Numbered from the stretch's first letter, positions 34,773 through 45,355 are shown. The stretch is DNA of 64,000 bases from Caprella mutica (GCA_947561585.1 CANNZV010000501.1:1-64000); one strand, 5' to 3'. The notes: generated by a model from the sequence alone, not told the origin. Numbers and translations: made by a program.

Positions 34773-35332
34773 CGCTGTACACTGTGGTTCTGCTTTTTTT
34801 CTGAGATTTGGTTTACCTCTACTGTGTACTGGATCATGCTAATTTCTATTGGCTGTTATGAAGTATCTGCTTACTTTTTTTATTTATTGTATTTTTTCTA
34901 TACTCTAAATAGGGTAATTATTGAATGTGTTGTATATTGTGCTAGTTCACGTATTTCTAAATATGTGTTGTCTAGCATTCTTAAATATGTGACAATTAAC
35001 GGTAATCGTTTGTGTAATTTTATACACATAATGTTTTGCCGTTATTGTCTGTCTGTTACCGGAATAAGGGTTGTTTGCTCTAATCATTTTAAAATAAACA
35101 AACATCCACTTGTTAGCAACCTCTATCCGGTTTATTTATGTAAGTTTTTGGTTGCCTGTATGTATTTTTTCTCTATATTTTTCTCCTCCTTATATTTTCC
35201 TCTTTATTTTTGCTCTAAATCTTTTCCTGTTTATTTTTGCTTTAAATCTTTTCCTGTTTATTCATTGTATGTGCATTTTATTATGTCCCATGGCTTTTTT
35301 GACCCTGTCGCTCCTCCCTTCCTGACTTGAAT
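34773..35332 (+). other. T-rich spacer between LINE ORFs
   Basis: An unusually long spacer of 560 bases. A 168-codon frame (34824-35330) is rich in Phe, Tyr and Leu because the DNA is T-rich. I see no domain and do not call it a gene. A 25-base unit with CTTTTCCTGTTTATTTTTGC-like sequence is tandemly duplicated near 35218-35262. Confidence 0.5.
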
Positions 35333-38255
35333 ATGACTAATAATATGCTTAATGATGTTGATCCTGAGGATAACTTTTTTAATAGTTACTTTTCTTCTAT
35401 GCATGCCCCTCAACAATCTTGCTATTACTCTATTAATAATTTCAATAACTCTTTCTGCAATCAGAATGCAATCTTCAATTTGATAAATTATAACATTAGA
35501 AGTTTTAAAACTAACTGATACTTTTGAAGCTTTTTTACAATCGTTAAAATCTCAATTCCATGTAGTTGTACTTACAGAAACTAGATTTCAGAAGGGGCGT
35601 GGTTTGATGATTGATGGATATTATGGACATCACATGGGGAGGAGCGATAGTGGGGGAGGAGGGGTTACAGTCTACTGCTGTGACGGGTTGGTAACTAAAA
35701 AGGTGGAGCAATTATCTGTGGTTTGTAATGATATCGAATCATGTGTAGTGGAGGTAAAAACCCTTAATCGTACCTTGTATATTGTTGCCATATATCGGCC
35801 ACCAAGTGGTTCTGTTATTGCATTCTGTGAAGATTTACTTTCAATGTTAAATAGTCAATTGCTTTTTAATAGGGAAATTATAATAACTGGCGATCTTAAT
35901 ATTGACCTACTCAGATATGACTCCTCTGATCTACATGTGACTAATTTTGTACACAATATGTTTTCTTTGAATTTTGTGCCATTAATTAATAAGCCAACTA
36001 GATTCCCTTGTGGTGTTCAGAACGGTAGTCCTTCTATACTGGATCATGTTTGGTACAATAGGCGCCATAATGTTAATTCTGGAATAATTTTGTTTGACCA
36101 AACAGATCACTTACCTGTTTTTATTTTCATTCGTGATATGCCTGTTAGCAATGAGTTGATAAAAGTTACATTTCGTGATCACAGTTCTAGTAATATTGAA
36201 TCTTTTAGGAGTGAATGTAGTGGGTTAACTTGGGATAGATTTGGTGAGGATACCAATGCAGATACATTGTTGTTCACTGAGGTTATTGATGATTTGTATC
36301 GTAGGACTTTCCCATTACGAACTAAATTTGTGGGTCGCAAGAGGTTGAATAATCCCTGGCTCTCTCCTGATATATTAGATCAAATTAAAATCAAAGCAAT
36401 ATACTATAAAAAATTTAAACTGAATCTAATTTCTGAAACTATCTATAAAAAATTTAAAAACAACCTAGTAAATAAAATAAAGCGCGCTAGAAGAAAATAT
36501 TTCTTTGATTCATTTAATGCATGCAAATCTGATATAAAATCTAGTTGGAAACTGATTGGTAAATTGCTGATGAATAGAGAGTCTCGTAACACAGACTTTT
36601 CGATCAGGGTAAATGATCAGGAAGTTAGTGATAGTGCTGTCATTGCTGATCATTTTAACAATTACTTTTCTACGGTGGCAGCTAAGTTAAGTGATAGCAT
36701 CCCTCCTGCCTCACATGATCCTATTGCCAATATACCTAATGATTGTCCTAACTCAATTTTTCTCTCTTATGTGTCTAGATCAGAAATAATTAATATATTG
36801 TTGGGATTAAAAAATTCTTCTTATGGTCCTAATAGCATTCCTACCAAGATTTTAAAACTTGTTGCTGAATACTTGGCCAGTCCTCTTTCATTACTTGTAA
36901 ATGGTTCTATTCAGCGGGGTATATTCCCAGACTGTTTAAAGCATGCAATTGTTATACCAATTTATAAATCTGGCCCTGAGTCCGAAGTATGTAACTACAG
37001 ACCGATTTCGATACTACCTTTGATAAGTAAGATATTTGAAAAATGTATTTCTTCTCGATTATCTGGCTTTCTTATTAAAAATAATATCATAAGTTCCTCC
37101 CAGTTTGGTTTTTTGAAAGGCAAGAGCACGTCGGATGGTATATTGAACTTTGTAGAATGTATCTATTCTAAGCTTAACAACAAAGACCACATCATCGGAG
37201 TGGCTGTCGACCTGAGTAAAGCTTTCGACACAGTATGTCATGATATTTTAATCCGTAAGCTTAATAGGTACGGTATCCGAGGTGTCGCTTCTACTTGGTT
37301 CTGTAGTTACTTGTATGGAAGGACTCAGAGTGTTAGGGTAGGTGGTGTTATCTCTGATGAGCGACCTGTTACTCGCGGGGTCCCCCAGGGGAGTGTACTG
37401 GGTCCCCTATTGTTTCTAGTATACATCAATGATCTTGTTAATATCTCTGACAATACCCATTTCACTCTCTTTGCAGATGACACCACCATTGCCATCGGTG
37501 ATAGAAGTCTGGATGCCCTGATTCAGAAGACTAATAGAACTCTAAGTTTACTCCATACCTGGACCTTCAATAATAGACTTTCTCTGAATGCTTGTAAAAC
37601 TACCGCGTTATTCATATCGAACAGGGCAACCAGGCTGAATTTATCATCTTCTTTAAGCATTGGTGATGTGCCAATTCAGTATAGTGATGTTATCAAGTTT
37701 CTCGGTGTACAATTGGACTATAGATTGAATTTTTCACACCATATACATCATGTATGTTCTAAAGTATCAAAAGTGGCTGGTGTCCTCAGTAGGATTAATC
37801 ATTGTGCACCTATCGATATTTTGATTAGGTTATATTATAGTATTGTATATCCCTATTTGTCATATGGTATTCTTGCCTGGGGCGGAGCAGCTGACGTGCA
37901 TCTAAATCCTCTTGTAGTTATTCAAAAGCGCATAATCAGATCAATAACCTGTTCTGATTATTTGGCACCATCACAACCCTTATTTGCAAGAACTAAAATT
38001 CTCTGCATTGATGATATTTATAAACTTGCTATCGGCACTCACATGTACAAGCTTTCCTCCTCAGGCAATATTACTCTTCCCACTCATCATTATAGCACTA
38101 GATCTCGCACCAGAGCAGTTCCTACTTTTCAAAGATTGTCTCAATGCCAAAGGTCCCTAACTTTTATTGGTCCAAAAATTTGGAATAGCATTCCAGCAGA
38201 ATTACAAAACTGTCCAACCATTAAATTTTTTAAAAAGCAATATAAGCACACCTAA
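35333..38255 (+). pseudogene. LINE ORF2, APE endonuclease and reverse transcriptase, one frameshift
   Basis: ORF2 starts at ATG 35333 and is open to 35515, reaching the first endonuclease strand (NYNIRSF). It then needs a +1 shift at about 35510-35517 to continue in the frame that is open to 38255. In the long part the endonuclease shows GDLNID (35889 onward) and the final TDH (36102-36110). The reverse transcriptase shows DLSKAFD (35209-equivalent at 37209), GVPQGSVLGP (about 37378) and FADD (37470-37481). The C-terminal half has the region typical of CR1/Jockey-group elements and no RNase H. The protein nicks target DNA and primes cDNA synthesis from the nick. With only one shift, this copy is recent. 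Confidence 0.9.
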
Positions 38256-38495
38256 TCAGTTTGTATGAGCAGTGAATTGATAAATTTTGTTAATCTCTTC
38301 CCTTTGTAAAGTCCTTATGACTATCTTTTTGTTGCCCAAAAAGTTCACAACGAACTTCGAATGGGCTTGAATTTATTTATTTTCCTTTCTACATTTTTTA
38401 TTATTTTTTTTTTCACTATACTCTTTGTTAAATACTCTGATATAATGTACTGTACTGTTTATAATTCAATAAAATATTGTTATTATTATTAATTA
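38256..38495 (+). other. LINE 3' UTR and tail
   Basis: Ends with CAATAAAATATTG followed by a short TTATTATTATTA run, the microsatellite-like tail common in CR1/Jockey-type elements, instead of poly(A). Confidence 0.65.
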
Positions 38496-40234
38496 ATTGT
38501 AAAAGTGTTGCGTAGAACATGAATATAGAAAGTTACTAGTGTTAGTGAATATTGAACTCTGTAAGTATATTACTTATTAGGCTCTGTCTTTAAAAGACAA
38601 TGTTTAAAGGTCCTCTCCACTCTATATTATAAAAATTCTGGAATTGCTTTATATATGTAGAACTGAGGTTATATAACATATAACAGTAAGCAGAATTTAA
38701 ATCGATCAAGTATTCTGTTCACAATTTATTATAGGGTAAAAATAGCATGGTTGGATGAGTAATCGTCCGACCATGCGATTTTTGTTCCATTCAAAATGAT
38801 AGTGTACGCGTATTTCTGCATCTATTTAAATTCTGATGATTGAAATGTAAGCTTTAGGAATGTCGCAACATGGTGAAATATTACAGAAAAATCGATATTT
38901 CGGACAAAAATAGAAATGTTTTCAAAACTTCGGACACATGTTAAATTCGTAATTTATGATATATTTTACACCAACAAATAATTGTAAGAGCATTTATTAC
39001 GTAACATTAAGTCTTATAATAATGATGAAGTAATTTTTTTTTTCATACTGGCCCTTGGGTGCCAAATGTTGACCCCCATTGCCCTTGGTATTGGGATCCT
39101 TAGAATGGTCTCTGTGACCTTTGAACACGAGACATATCAGTCTTTTTGTTTGACTGTAGGGGAAGACGTGGACCGCAGTTGGGCACAAGTCAATTGAGCC
39201 CAGGAAAATTGAGCCCCAAGGCAATTAAGCCAAGAAAGCAGACACAATACAGTGGTGTTACTTTGTTATTACAGTATCAATGTTCTTCAATTATTTTAAT
39301 AGAAAACAGACTCTGTTGATAAAAACGGACTCTGCTACATCCCAGGATATCAATATTTTGCCTTTGTTTGAAAAGTTGCTTATTAGACTCTACGGTATTA
39401 ACTTTACTTAATTAATTGGAGACCATTTCTACTGTAATAACAAAGTAGGCCATCACTTCTTCATTTTTTCTGGTGTCACAAATTTATCTGGGCATCTTTT
39501 ATTTGGCTTAAATCTTTTGGGCACAACTATCGATGCTTCGGGGTAAAATGCCCCTATAAGATATAACATAATTTCTTTGCGCTCTATACTGCTGCTGTCA
39601 TCTACAATCGTCTAGGTTTGTTAAAGTGTTATACTTGATGCAATATTTACACTTAGAATTCCATTGTAATCAAAATCTCCCTATTATAGTAACGAAATAG
39701 TGAGCAAGAAAATAATTTTTAACACCAGTTTAGCAGTATCCGCAAACAATCTAGGCTTCAGACTTATGTATAAACCTGAGCGCAATAATCAAGATGTCAC
39801 AATTTCATCCCTCTGTAATGACAATAAATATAGTAATGACAATAAATTTAAAATATCGATAAGTGTACGATAGGAACACAAATTACGGTTTACTCTACAA
39901 AATTAATGAAACTTGATGTTTAAAACGAATTATCAACACACTATCGAAGGTTTTTAATTATTGTCGATACTGTATTGAAATTGCGCATCACATTTTAGGC
40001 GATATCTATCATTGATATCCCTTATTGATGAAGCAATTGAATTTCTTAACTTATTTTTTATGTTTTTTTTTCTTAAAACAGTTTCTTAGAAAGACTCACA
40101 AATTTGTATGCCAATCTGACCCTTATTACGTTAGGAGGAGCCCTGTACGTCATACGCTGCAGGTAGTTATTGAGGCGGAGGGATAGTTTGGACGAACCCT
40201 CACGAATTTCAGAAAGGGACGTAGGTGAATATCA
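38496..40234. other. No gene recognised
   Basis: AT-rich sequence with a short inverted pair around CATGGTTGGATGA / TCGTCCGACCATG (38748-38776) and a small internal repeat of AATTGAGCCC / AATTAAGCC at 39190-39230. The 75-codon minus frame at 38997-39224 has no domain. Nothing else is supported. Confidence 0.4.
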
Positions 40235-40541
40235 TACAGTCGCCGCAAAAAAAATGTTTACAGAATTTACGCAAAAAAAAATGTTTACATCAAAATTCGT
40301 TTGTACATACATATGTGAATTTTCACACCAGCACACCTGACACTGCGCGTAGCTTGTCTCCAGTTGGTAGGCAGTTCATAGCATGCTGTAACAGATCGGG
40401 AACAATCTGTGGGCCTTGTGATGGTGTACAGGTAGGTTGTAGTGCACGTCAATTTTCGCGGACATATTTTCTTGACATTGCCAACTTTGTCTGCCTACAA
40501 CTTTTGTTCTACTCGTTATAAGGAGTCGATGCAAACTTAAA

Positions 40542-40950
40542 ATGGAAGACAAAAGACGTGCCTTGACTTTATTAGAGCAGGGGAAGTCTGTGATAGCTGT
40601 GGCCTCAGACTTGAAAATTCCCCGGCAGTCAATTTACACACTGAAGCGAGATGCAGCGTCACTTGCCATCGTTGTCATCCCCAAACGAAAGGTAGGCTCT
40701 GGTGCACCTAGGAAGACTACACCAAGGACAGATACCATCATGAAGCGAGAAGTAATAAAGACTCCAGCTTTGACGGCCTCAGGACTGAAAAAATGCATCC
40801 TGACCTGCTGAATAGCGTATCGACTGGGACGATTCAGCATCGTCTACAAAAAGACCTGCACCTGCCTCTCGTCGCGCCGCCAAGAAGCCCATGCTGACAG
40901 AGGCCATGAAGAAGAAGAGGGTTGCTTTCTGCAAGAAGTACAAGGAATGG
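40542..40950 (+). pseudogene. Tc1 transposase, N-terminal part
   Basis: Begins MEDKRRALTLLEQGKSVI and has a helix-turn-helix of the Tc1 DNA-binding domain (residues 1-40). The first frame stops at 40811. Homologous residues continue in other frames (TIQHRLQKDL near 40835, then AAKKPMLTEAMKKKRVAF from about 40873), showing two frameshifts, one at an A-run near 40791. The gene is then interrupted by the LINE after the codons for KKYKEW. Confidence 0.85.
40933..40950. repeat. 18 bp target-site duplication of the inner LINE (left)
   Basis: AAGAAGTACAAGGAATGG directly before the LINE; the identical 18 bases follow it at 45027-45044. Confidence 0.9.
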
Positions 40951-41045
40951 CCTCGCTTGGTGGGCAGCCTCCACGTGGAGCGAGGGGGAACGCTCCGGGG
41001 TTGTCTCTGGATGCGGCCAAGAGACCACCGGGCCACCCGGAAAGG
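40951..41045 (+). ncRNA. Candidate HDV-like self-cleaving ribozyme at the LINE 5' end
   Basis: The first seven bases of the element, CCTCGCT (40951-40957), are complementary to AGCGAGG at 40979-40985, a 7 bp P1-like helix that starts exactly at the 5' nucleotide. The 21 bases between contain GGTGG, which can pair with CCACC at 41033-41037 (P2-like), and GCCTCCACGTGG, similar to a P3/L3 arrangement. GGGAAC follows the P1 strand, and a strong hairpin (GTCTCTGG against CCAAGAGAC, about 40999-41029) fits P4. I cannot locate the catalytic cytosine with certainty. HDV-like ribozymes are known at the 5' ends of R2 and several other LINEs. Confidence 0.45.
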
Positions 41046-41280
41046 AGTGGGGCGGATTCCCCGAGAGGGGAGAGGCCTCACACCCCCGGGGGGACTACGG
41101 AGGGAGGCCGGTCTAGCCAGCCTGCCAACCTCCCTAAACATTTGTACGGCGAGGGCACTTTCGGTGACCGATCCACTGGGGTACCTCTGGTGTCGGGCAG
41201 ACACTGTCGGCTGCTAGTAGAGGTAAGTCTTAGGACGATCCATCCAAACCCTGGACCTATGCCCAGGGGGAGGAGAAGTC
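41046..41280 (+). CDS. LINE N-terminal segment with 2A-like NPGP
   Basis: In the frame through 40947-41354 a GC-rich, Pro/Gly/Arg-rich segment leads to HPNPGP at 41241-41258, immediately followed by Met and a basic stretch. NPGP is the invariant core of 2A translational-skipping peptides; the acidic residue normally upstream (D-V/I-E) is not conserved here (T-I-H). 2A-like sequences near the N-terminus are documented in several APE-type LINEs. The frame changes at the 11-G run at 41337-41347 before the endonuclease. Confidence 0.5.
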
Positions 41281-41880
41281 GTGGGGAGGGAAGAAGGGTT
41301 AGAAATAGTCGTAGGTATAGAAATAGAAGGGTGGGTGGGGGGGGGGGAGAATAGGAGGGAAGCCACAATAGTCACATGGAATTTACAAAGAGTTTCATTA
41401 AGGGATCACAATAGGAGGAGGTTAGGTAGAATTTTAGATTACATAGTTAGACGGGGATGGAAGATGGTCCTGGTTTCTGAGCTTAACTCAGACCAGGAGG
41501 GGGTAATTTGGCTAGGAGATGATAGGGACCAAAAAGCTTTAGTTCACGGTAGGAAGTCAGGGATAATTCTTAGAGGGGAAGCTTTAGATAGTTGGAAGAG
41601 GGAGGGTCAGAGGAAATGGTTAGGAGAGAGGGTGACAGCAGTCACCCTCCAGGGCCTTAGATTAGTCGTTGCTTATCAGCCTATTTGGGGTAGGGATTTA
41701 GAGGGAATGGATAGATATAGAATAGATTTAGAAAATCAGGTAAGTATGACTAGCGGGGGGGATGTATTAGTAATAGGAGGGGATTTTAATGCTAATGTAG
41801 GGTCAAATAGGCAGAGAAGGGGGGTGAGTGGGAAGTTTGGGATAGGGCCAGGGGTACTGCGGGGGAAGATCTGGTTAATT
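41281..41880 (+). pseudogene. LINE endonuclease domain (APE type)
   Basis: An open frame containing the hallmarks of an exonuclease-endonuclease-phosphatase fold: TWNLQR (about 41380), SELN (about 41477, metal-binding Glu), and GGDFNAN at 41776-41796 with the catalytic Asp/Asn. The frame is left near the G-run at 41861-41865, after which homologous sequence continues in another frame. The enzyme would nick target DNA to prime reverse transcription. Confidence 0.85.
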
Positions 41881-44579
41881 GGTATGAGGAACAGGGGTTA
41901 GCGTGGGTAAATAGTTTCATGCCACATAGGAATAGGGGGACTTGGTTTAGTAACGTGTATAGGAGGTGGTATGAGTTAGATGGGTTCATGGTTAAGGGAG
42001 TAGATAGGCATAGGTTAGTTAGGAGTGTAGGGACGGTCAGAGAAAATACTTTCTCTGACCATAGGCCAAAGAAACTAGTGATAAGGTATAGGGGTAAGAG
42101 ATGGAGGGAGGTAGGGGGTAGAAGAGAAAGGGCACCTAACATTAAATGGGAGGTGTTGGGAGATGAGGGGAAGAGTAGGGAGTTTAGTAGAAGGACGGGA
42201 GAAAAGTTTAGTGAGGTAGATTGGGAGGACGGGGACTTAGGGGAAATGGAATGGGATAAGATTAGGAAATTATTAATAGAAGTAGCTGATGAGGTATGTG
42301 GTAGGAGGGATGGGAAGGTAATAAATCCATGGACAATAGGTAGAGAGGGGGAGATAGAAATAATGAGGAGGGAAATAGGTAGGTGGGTAGAGAGTAGGAA
42401 TGAGGTAGTAGGTAGGCAGGAGTATAGAGCTAGGTTAAGGAATAGAGGGGGAGATGTAGAAGATAGGTTAAATAGGGAATTAGAAGAGGTTAGACAAGGG
42501 GTACGATTAGCACGGAGTAATTTAAAGAATAGTCTTAGAGCATGGGAGAGGGAATGGTGGGAGGAGAAGATTAGGGAGTGCGAGGATGCTAGTAGGAGGG
42601 GAAAAGTAGGGGATATGTATAGAATTTTAAGGAATTTAGGGACTAGGGGATGGAAGGCACCAGCTAGCACTACAATTACAAATAGGGAATTTAAGGAACA
42701 TTTTGAGGCAGTATCGAGGGATAGGTATGAGGAAGATAGGGAAACTTTAGAAGAGGTATTAGGTAGAGTTAGGGATTTAAGAGGGAGCAGGCAAGCAGAA
42801 GAGGCTAACGAACTAATGAATGAGGAGCCGGGAGAGGAGGAGATAGAGGAGGTGATCAAGGAGATCAAAGATTCTGCGCCTGGGGAAGATGGGGTTAGGA
42901 TAAGTTATATCAGGAATGCGTGTAGGGAAGTTAAGGAAAAGGTAGTTAGGATGGTTCAGTTTATGTTTAGGGAAAGCGCAGGTAGGTGGGAAGAGGGTTT
43001 AAAGGGGGGATTAGTGGTGCCTCTACACAAGAAGGGAGATAGGAATAATAGGGATAATTATAGGGGGGTGTGTCTGTTAGCTATGGGAAGTAGGATTCTA
43101 GCTAGGGTTATTTCTAAGAGGCTTAGATGGTGGGTAGAAGAGTTAGGGTTAGTTGATGAAAATCAGGCAGGTTTTAGAAGGGGAAGGTCGACCGCAGACG
43201 CGACCCAGGTCATGGTGAGGATATGGGAAGATGTTAGTGATTATAGGCTTAGGACAGGGGGTCAAGGGGATAGGGAACCACAGGCAAGGCTTCTGGACTT
43301 GAGGAAGGCATATCCTCGAGTAAATAAGCCTTGCTTGTGGGGCATTTTAGATAGGTATGGGTTAGGTGGGAATTGTTTAAGGGTAATTAAGGATTTGCAT
43401 GAGACGACGGAATATAGGGTTAGGGGAAAGGAGGGGGTTAGTGAGAAATGGGTGCCAGCTAGGGGTTTGAGGGAGGGGTGTGCAACTTCGCCTGTTCTGT
43501 TTAACGTTTTTCACCAGGCGGTGATCAGACAGGCGGAGGAAGCTAGAAGGGAGCTAGGGGGTGAAAGGGTGGGAATAAAGTGGCACTGGATACCGGGGGG
43601 GTCTTTCGCGGGAGAAGGTAGGTGGGAAAAGGGGTGCTCGGAGGCAAAGAGTCTGACCTTGACATCGTCACTCTTTGCCGATGACACTACCATTATAGGT
43701 GAGGGGGTAGAATTAGAAGAGGGAGTAAGGAAGATTAAGGAGGTTATGGGTAAGTTTGAGGAGAGGAATAACGAAGATAAGGAAGAGGTTTTAGTTTTTG
43801 GGGATAGAGATAGTGAGGGAATTAGGGTGCTAGGATCTTGGATGGGACCTGAAGAGGATAGTAGGAATAGGATTAGACGGGCAAATGGGTTATGGGCTAA
43901 GGTTAAGGGGCAATTAAAGGGATCTAGGCTAAGCAAGAGGTGGCAGGGTAAGATTCTAGAGGGTTGTGTAGAGAGTGGGTTATTGTTTGATTGTAGTGTT
44001 AGGGTTTGGTGGGGGAAGGATATAAAGAAGTTACAGAGTTGGATAGATAGGAAGTATAGGTATGTTTGGAGTAATAGAAATGGGGAGCCACTAAGGTAAA
44101 TGGAAAGTAGGGGGGAGAATATGTGGGATGTTAGGGCCAGGTTAGGGATTAGATCGATTAGGACTAAGATAGAAGTGAGGGTACTAGAAAGGTTAGGGCA
44201 TGTGATGAGGATGGGGAACGATAGGCAGGTTAAGGCAGCTGTGTTAGGGTGGTATGAGGGACTAGAAGGATTAGGGAAAAAGAAAGGTAGGAAGAGGAAG
44301 ACGGGGCTGTATTGGAAGAGGTTACTTAGGGAGGCAGGTGTGGACTATACGGATGTTGAGAGGTTAGTGGGAGATAGGGATGGGTGGAAGAAGATTGTGA
44401 AGGAGAGGAGGGAGCATTTGGAGCTATGGGAGAGGCAGCAGGGGCATAAGTACGAATGGGGTAGACGGGAAGAAAAGGTAGATAGGGTAGTAGCTCAGGA
44501 TAGAAGGGAAGAGGTAGAGGGTTTTAGGTGTCACTGGGAAGGGTGTGACAAGGTATGTAAGTCTAGGGGGGGGGGTTAG
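41866..44579 (+). pseudogene. LINE reverse transcriptase domain, one in-frame stop
   Basis: The frame open from about 41866 (first ATG 41919) runs to a TAA at 44097-44099 and then continues open to 44577. The final endonuclease DHR-like site lies near 42058 (SDHRPK). Reverse transcriptase motifs follow in order: VPLHKKGDRNNRDNYRGV (about 43017), LLDLRKAYPRV (43290), GLREGCATSPVLFN (43465) and LFADDTTI (43673). After the stop, the segment with ENMWDVRARLGIRS and LERLGHVMRM is the conserved C-terminal region of this family. The stop is probably a recent substitution. Confidence 0.88.
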
Positions 44580-44896
44580 TGGTGCATGAGAAAAGGATGC
44601 ATAGGTTAGCTGAGGATAGGGTTAGGTTTAGTTGTGATAGGTGTGGGGTAAGCTTAGAGACTGAGGGGGCTAGGAAGAACCACATGGAAACATGTGGTGG
44701 GGGGGTAGCAGTAGATGGGAATAGGAGGGAATGCCATAAGTGTAGGAGGGTAGTTAGTCGGGCAAATTATGCTAGGCATGTAAGGAGTTGTAGGCAGGTA
44801 TGGGATCCGGGGGGACTGGTAGGGGGGGCAGGGGTAGGGTTACGGGTGGAGGGGGGGGGAAGACGTAGGGGTAGAATTAGCAGTAAGGGGTTTTAG
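44520..44896 (+). pseudogene. LINE C-terminal zinc-finger region
   Basis: Three cysteine/histidine clusters follow the reverse transcriptase. The first starts with FRCHWEGCDKVCKS in one frame and, after the 10-G run at 44566-44575, ends with HEKRMH in another (C2H2-like). The second, FSCDRCGVSLETEGARKNH, ends ETC (C2HC-like). The third, ECHKCRRVVSRANYARHV, ends RSC (C2HC-like). Such fingers may bind target DNA or the 3' UTR. The frame ends at 44894-44896. Confidence 0.75.
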
Positions 44897-45026
44897 AACT
44901 AAGAGGGTTATGTGCATTTTTTGCAGGCGGGAGCAGTCGGCGGCCAACCTCGCTCGGCACCAGAGGGGCTGCGGTGGTCGGGAGCCGGAGGAGGGACCGC
45001 GCCCCTGACGGGGGCGTTTGGTCAGG
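44897..45026 (+). other. LINE 3' UTR, GC-rich, no poly(A)
   Basis: About 130 bases; the last 100 are very GC-rich and end GTTTGGTCAGG at the duplication. Absence of a tail suggests recognition of RNA structure by the reverse transcriptase. Confidence 0.65.
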
Positions 45027-45044
45027 AAGAAGTACAAGGAATGG
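45027..45044. repeat. 18 bp target-site duplication of the inner LINE (right)
   Basis: Identical to 40933-40950; together they define the LINE's exact ends. Confidence 0.9.
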
Positions 45045-45250
45045 TTTCCTGAGCAGTGGCGGAAAGTCAGGTTCAGTGATGAAAGTACTTTTAGGCTTCT
45101 CAGGGCAGAGTCAAAGATAGTGCGTAGTCCCACTACAGTGTCACGGTATGGGTGATGATGGATGCTTCCTACTTCACTAAACTAGCCGATTCCATTCCAA
45201 AACGTATTCAGATGGTCATTCAGTTTAAGGGAAACCCTAGTAAATACTAG
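45045..45250 (+). pseudogene. Tc1 transposase, remainder after the LINE
   Basis: Resumes in the next codon with FPEQWRKVRFSDESTF, which carries the first catalytic Asp (SDEST motif). It runs to about 45142 and then jumps to a C-terminal piece (DSIPKRIQMVIQFKG) near 45185. The second Asp and the final acidic residue are missing, so the copy cannot encode an active enzyme. Confidence 0.8.
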
Positions 45251-45355
45251 GAGAAGTAGTACATGTCATTAAATGCATAGCACGTACCATATTTTGCCTT
45301 TTATTCATCCTCATTTTCTTTTTGTAAATGTAAACATTTTTTTGCGGCGACTGTA

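Larger units (their letters stand above)
33888..38490 (+). mobile_element. CR1/Jockey-type LINE, nearly full length
   Basis: Contains in order a short 5' UTR, an ORF1 with coiled coil, a T-rich spacer of about 560 bases, an ORF2 with endonuclease and reverse transcriptase, a 3' UTR and a (TTA)n-like tail. The 5' end is placed just after the foldback element because GGACGTG, a downstream promoter element seen in Jockey-type LINEs, lies at 33915-33921. Two lesions are visible: a stop at codon 7 of ORF1 and a +1 shift in the endonuclease. No target-site duplication was found. Confidence 0.85.
40951..45026 (+). mobile_element. APE-type LINE with GC-rich ends, inserted in Tc1
   Basis: 4076 bp between perfect 18 bp duplications, so both ends are exact and the copy appears full length. 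It has a GC-rich structured leader, one long coding region with endonuclease, reverse transcriptase and C-terminal zinc fingers, and a GC-rich 3' UTR ending without poly(A). The coding strand is strikingly purine-rich (AGG, GGG and TTA codons dominate), unlike anything else in the window. I could not assign the clade. Confidence 0.9.
40237..45353 (+). mobile_element. Tc1-like transposon, internally deleted, host to a LINE
   Basis: The ends are CAGTCGCCGCAAAAAAAATG at 40237 and its near-perfect inverse ending GCGGCGACTG at 45353. They are flanked by TA (40235-40236, 45354-45355), the signature of Tc1/mariner insertion. Without the inserted LINE only about 1.0 kb remains, shorter than a complete Tc1 (1.3-1.6 kb), because the transposase gene lacks most of its catalytic domain. 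Confidence 0.9.

Noticed and set aside
34824..35330. 168-codon frame between LINE ORF1 and ORF2
   Set aside because: Hydrophobic composition is explained by T-rich DNA; no ORF of this kind is known in such LINEs and no motif is visible.
41792..42868. 358-codon minus-strand frame opposite the purine-rich LINE
   Set aside because: Ser/Leu/Pro-rich complement of the biased coding strand; the plus strand has clear endonuclease and reverse transcriptase motifs.
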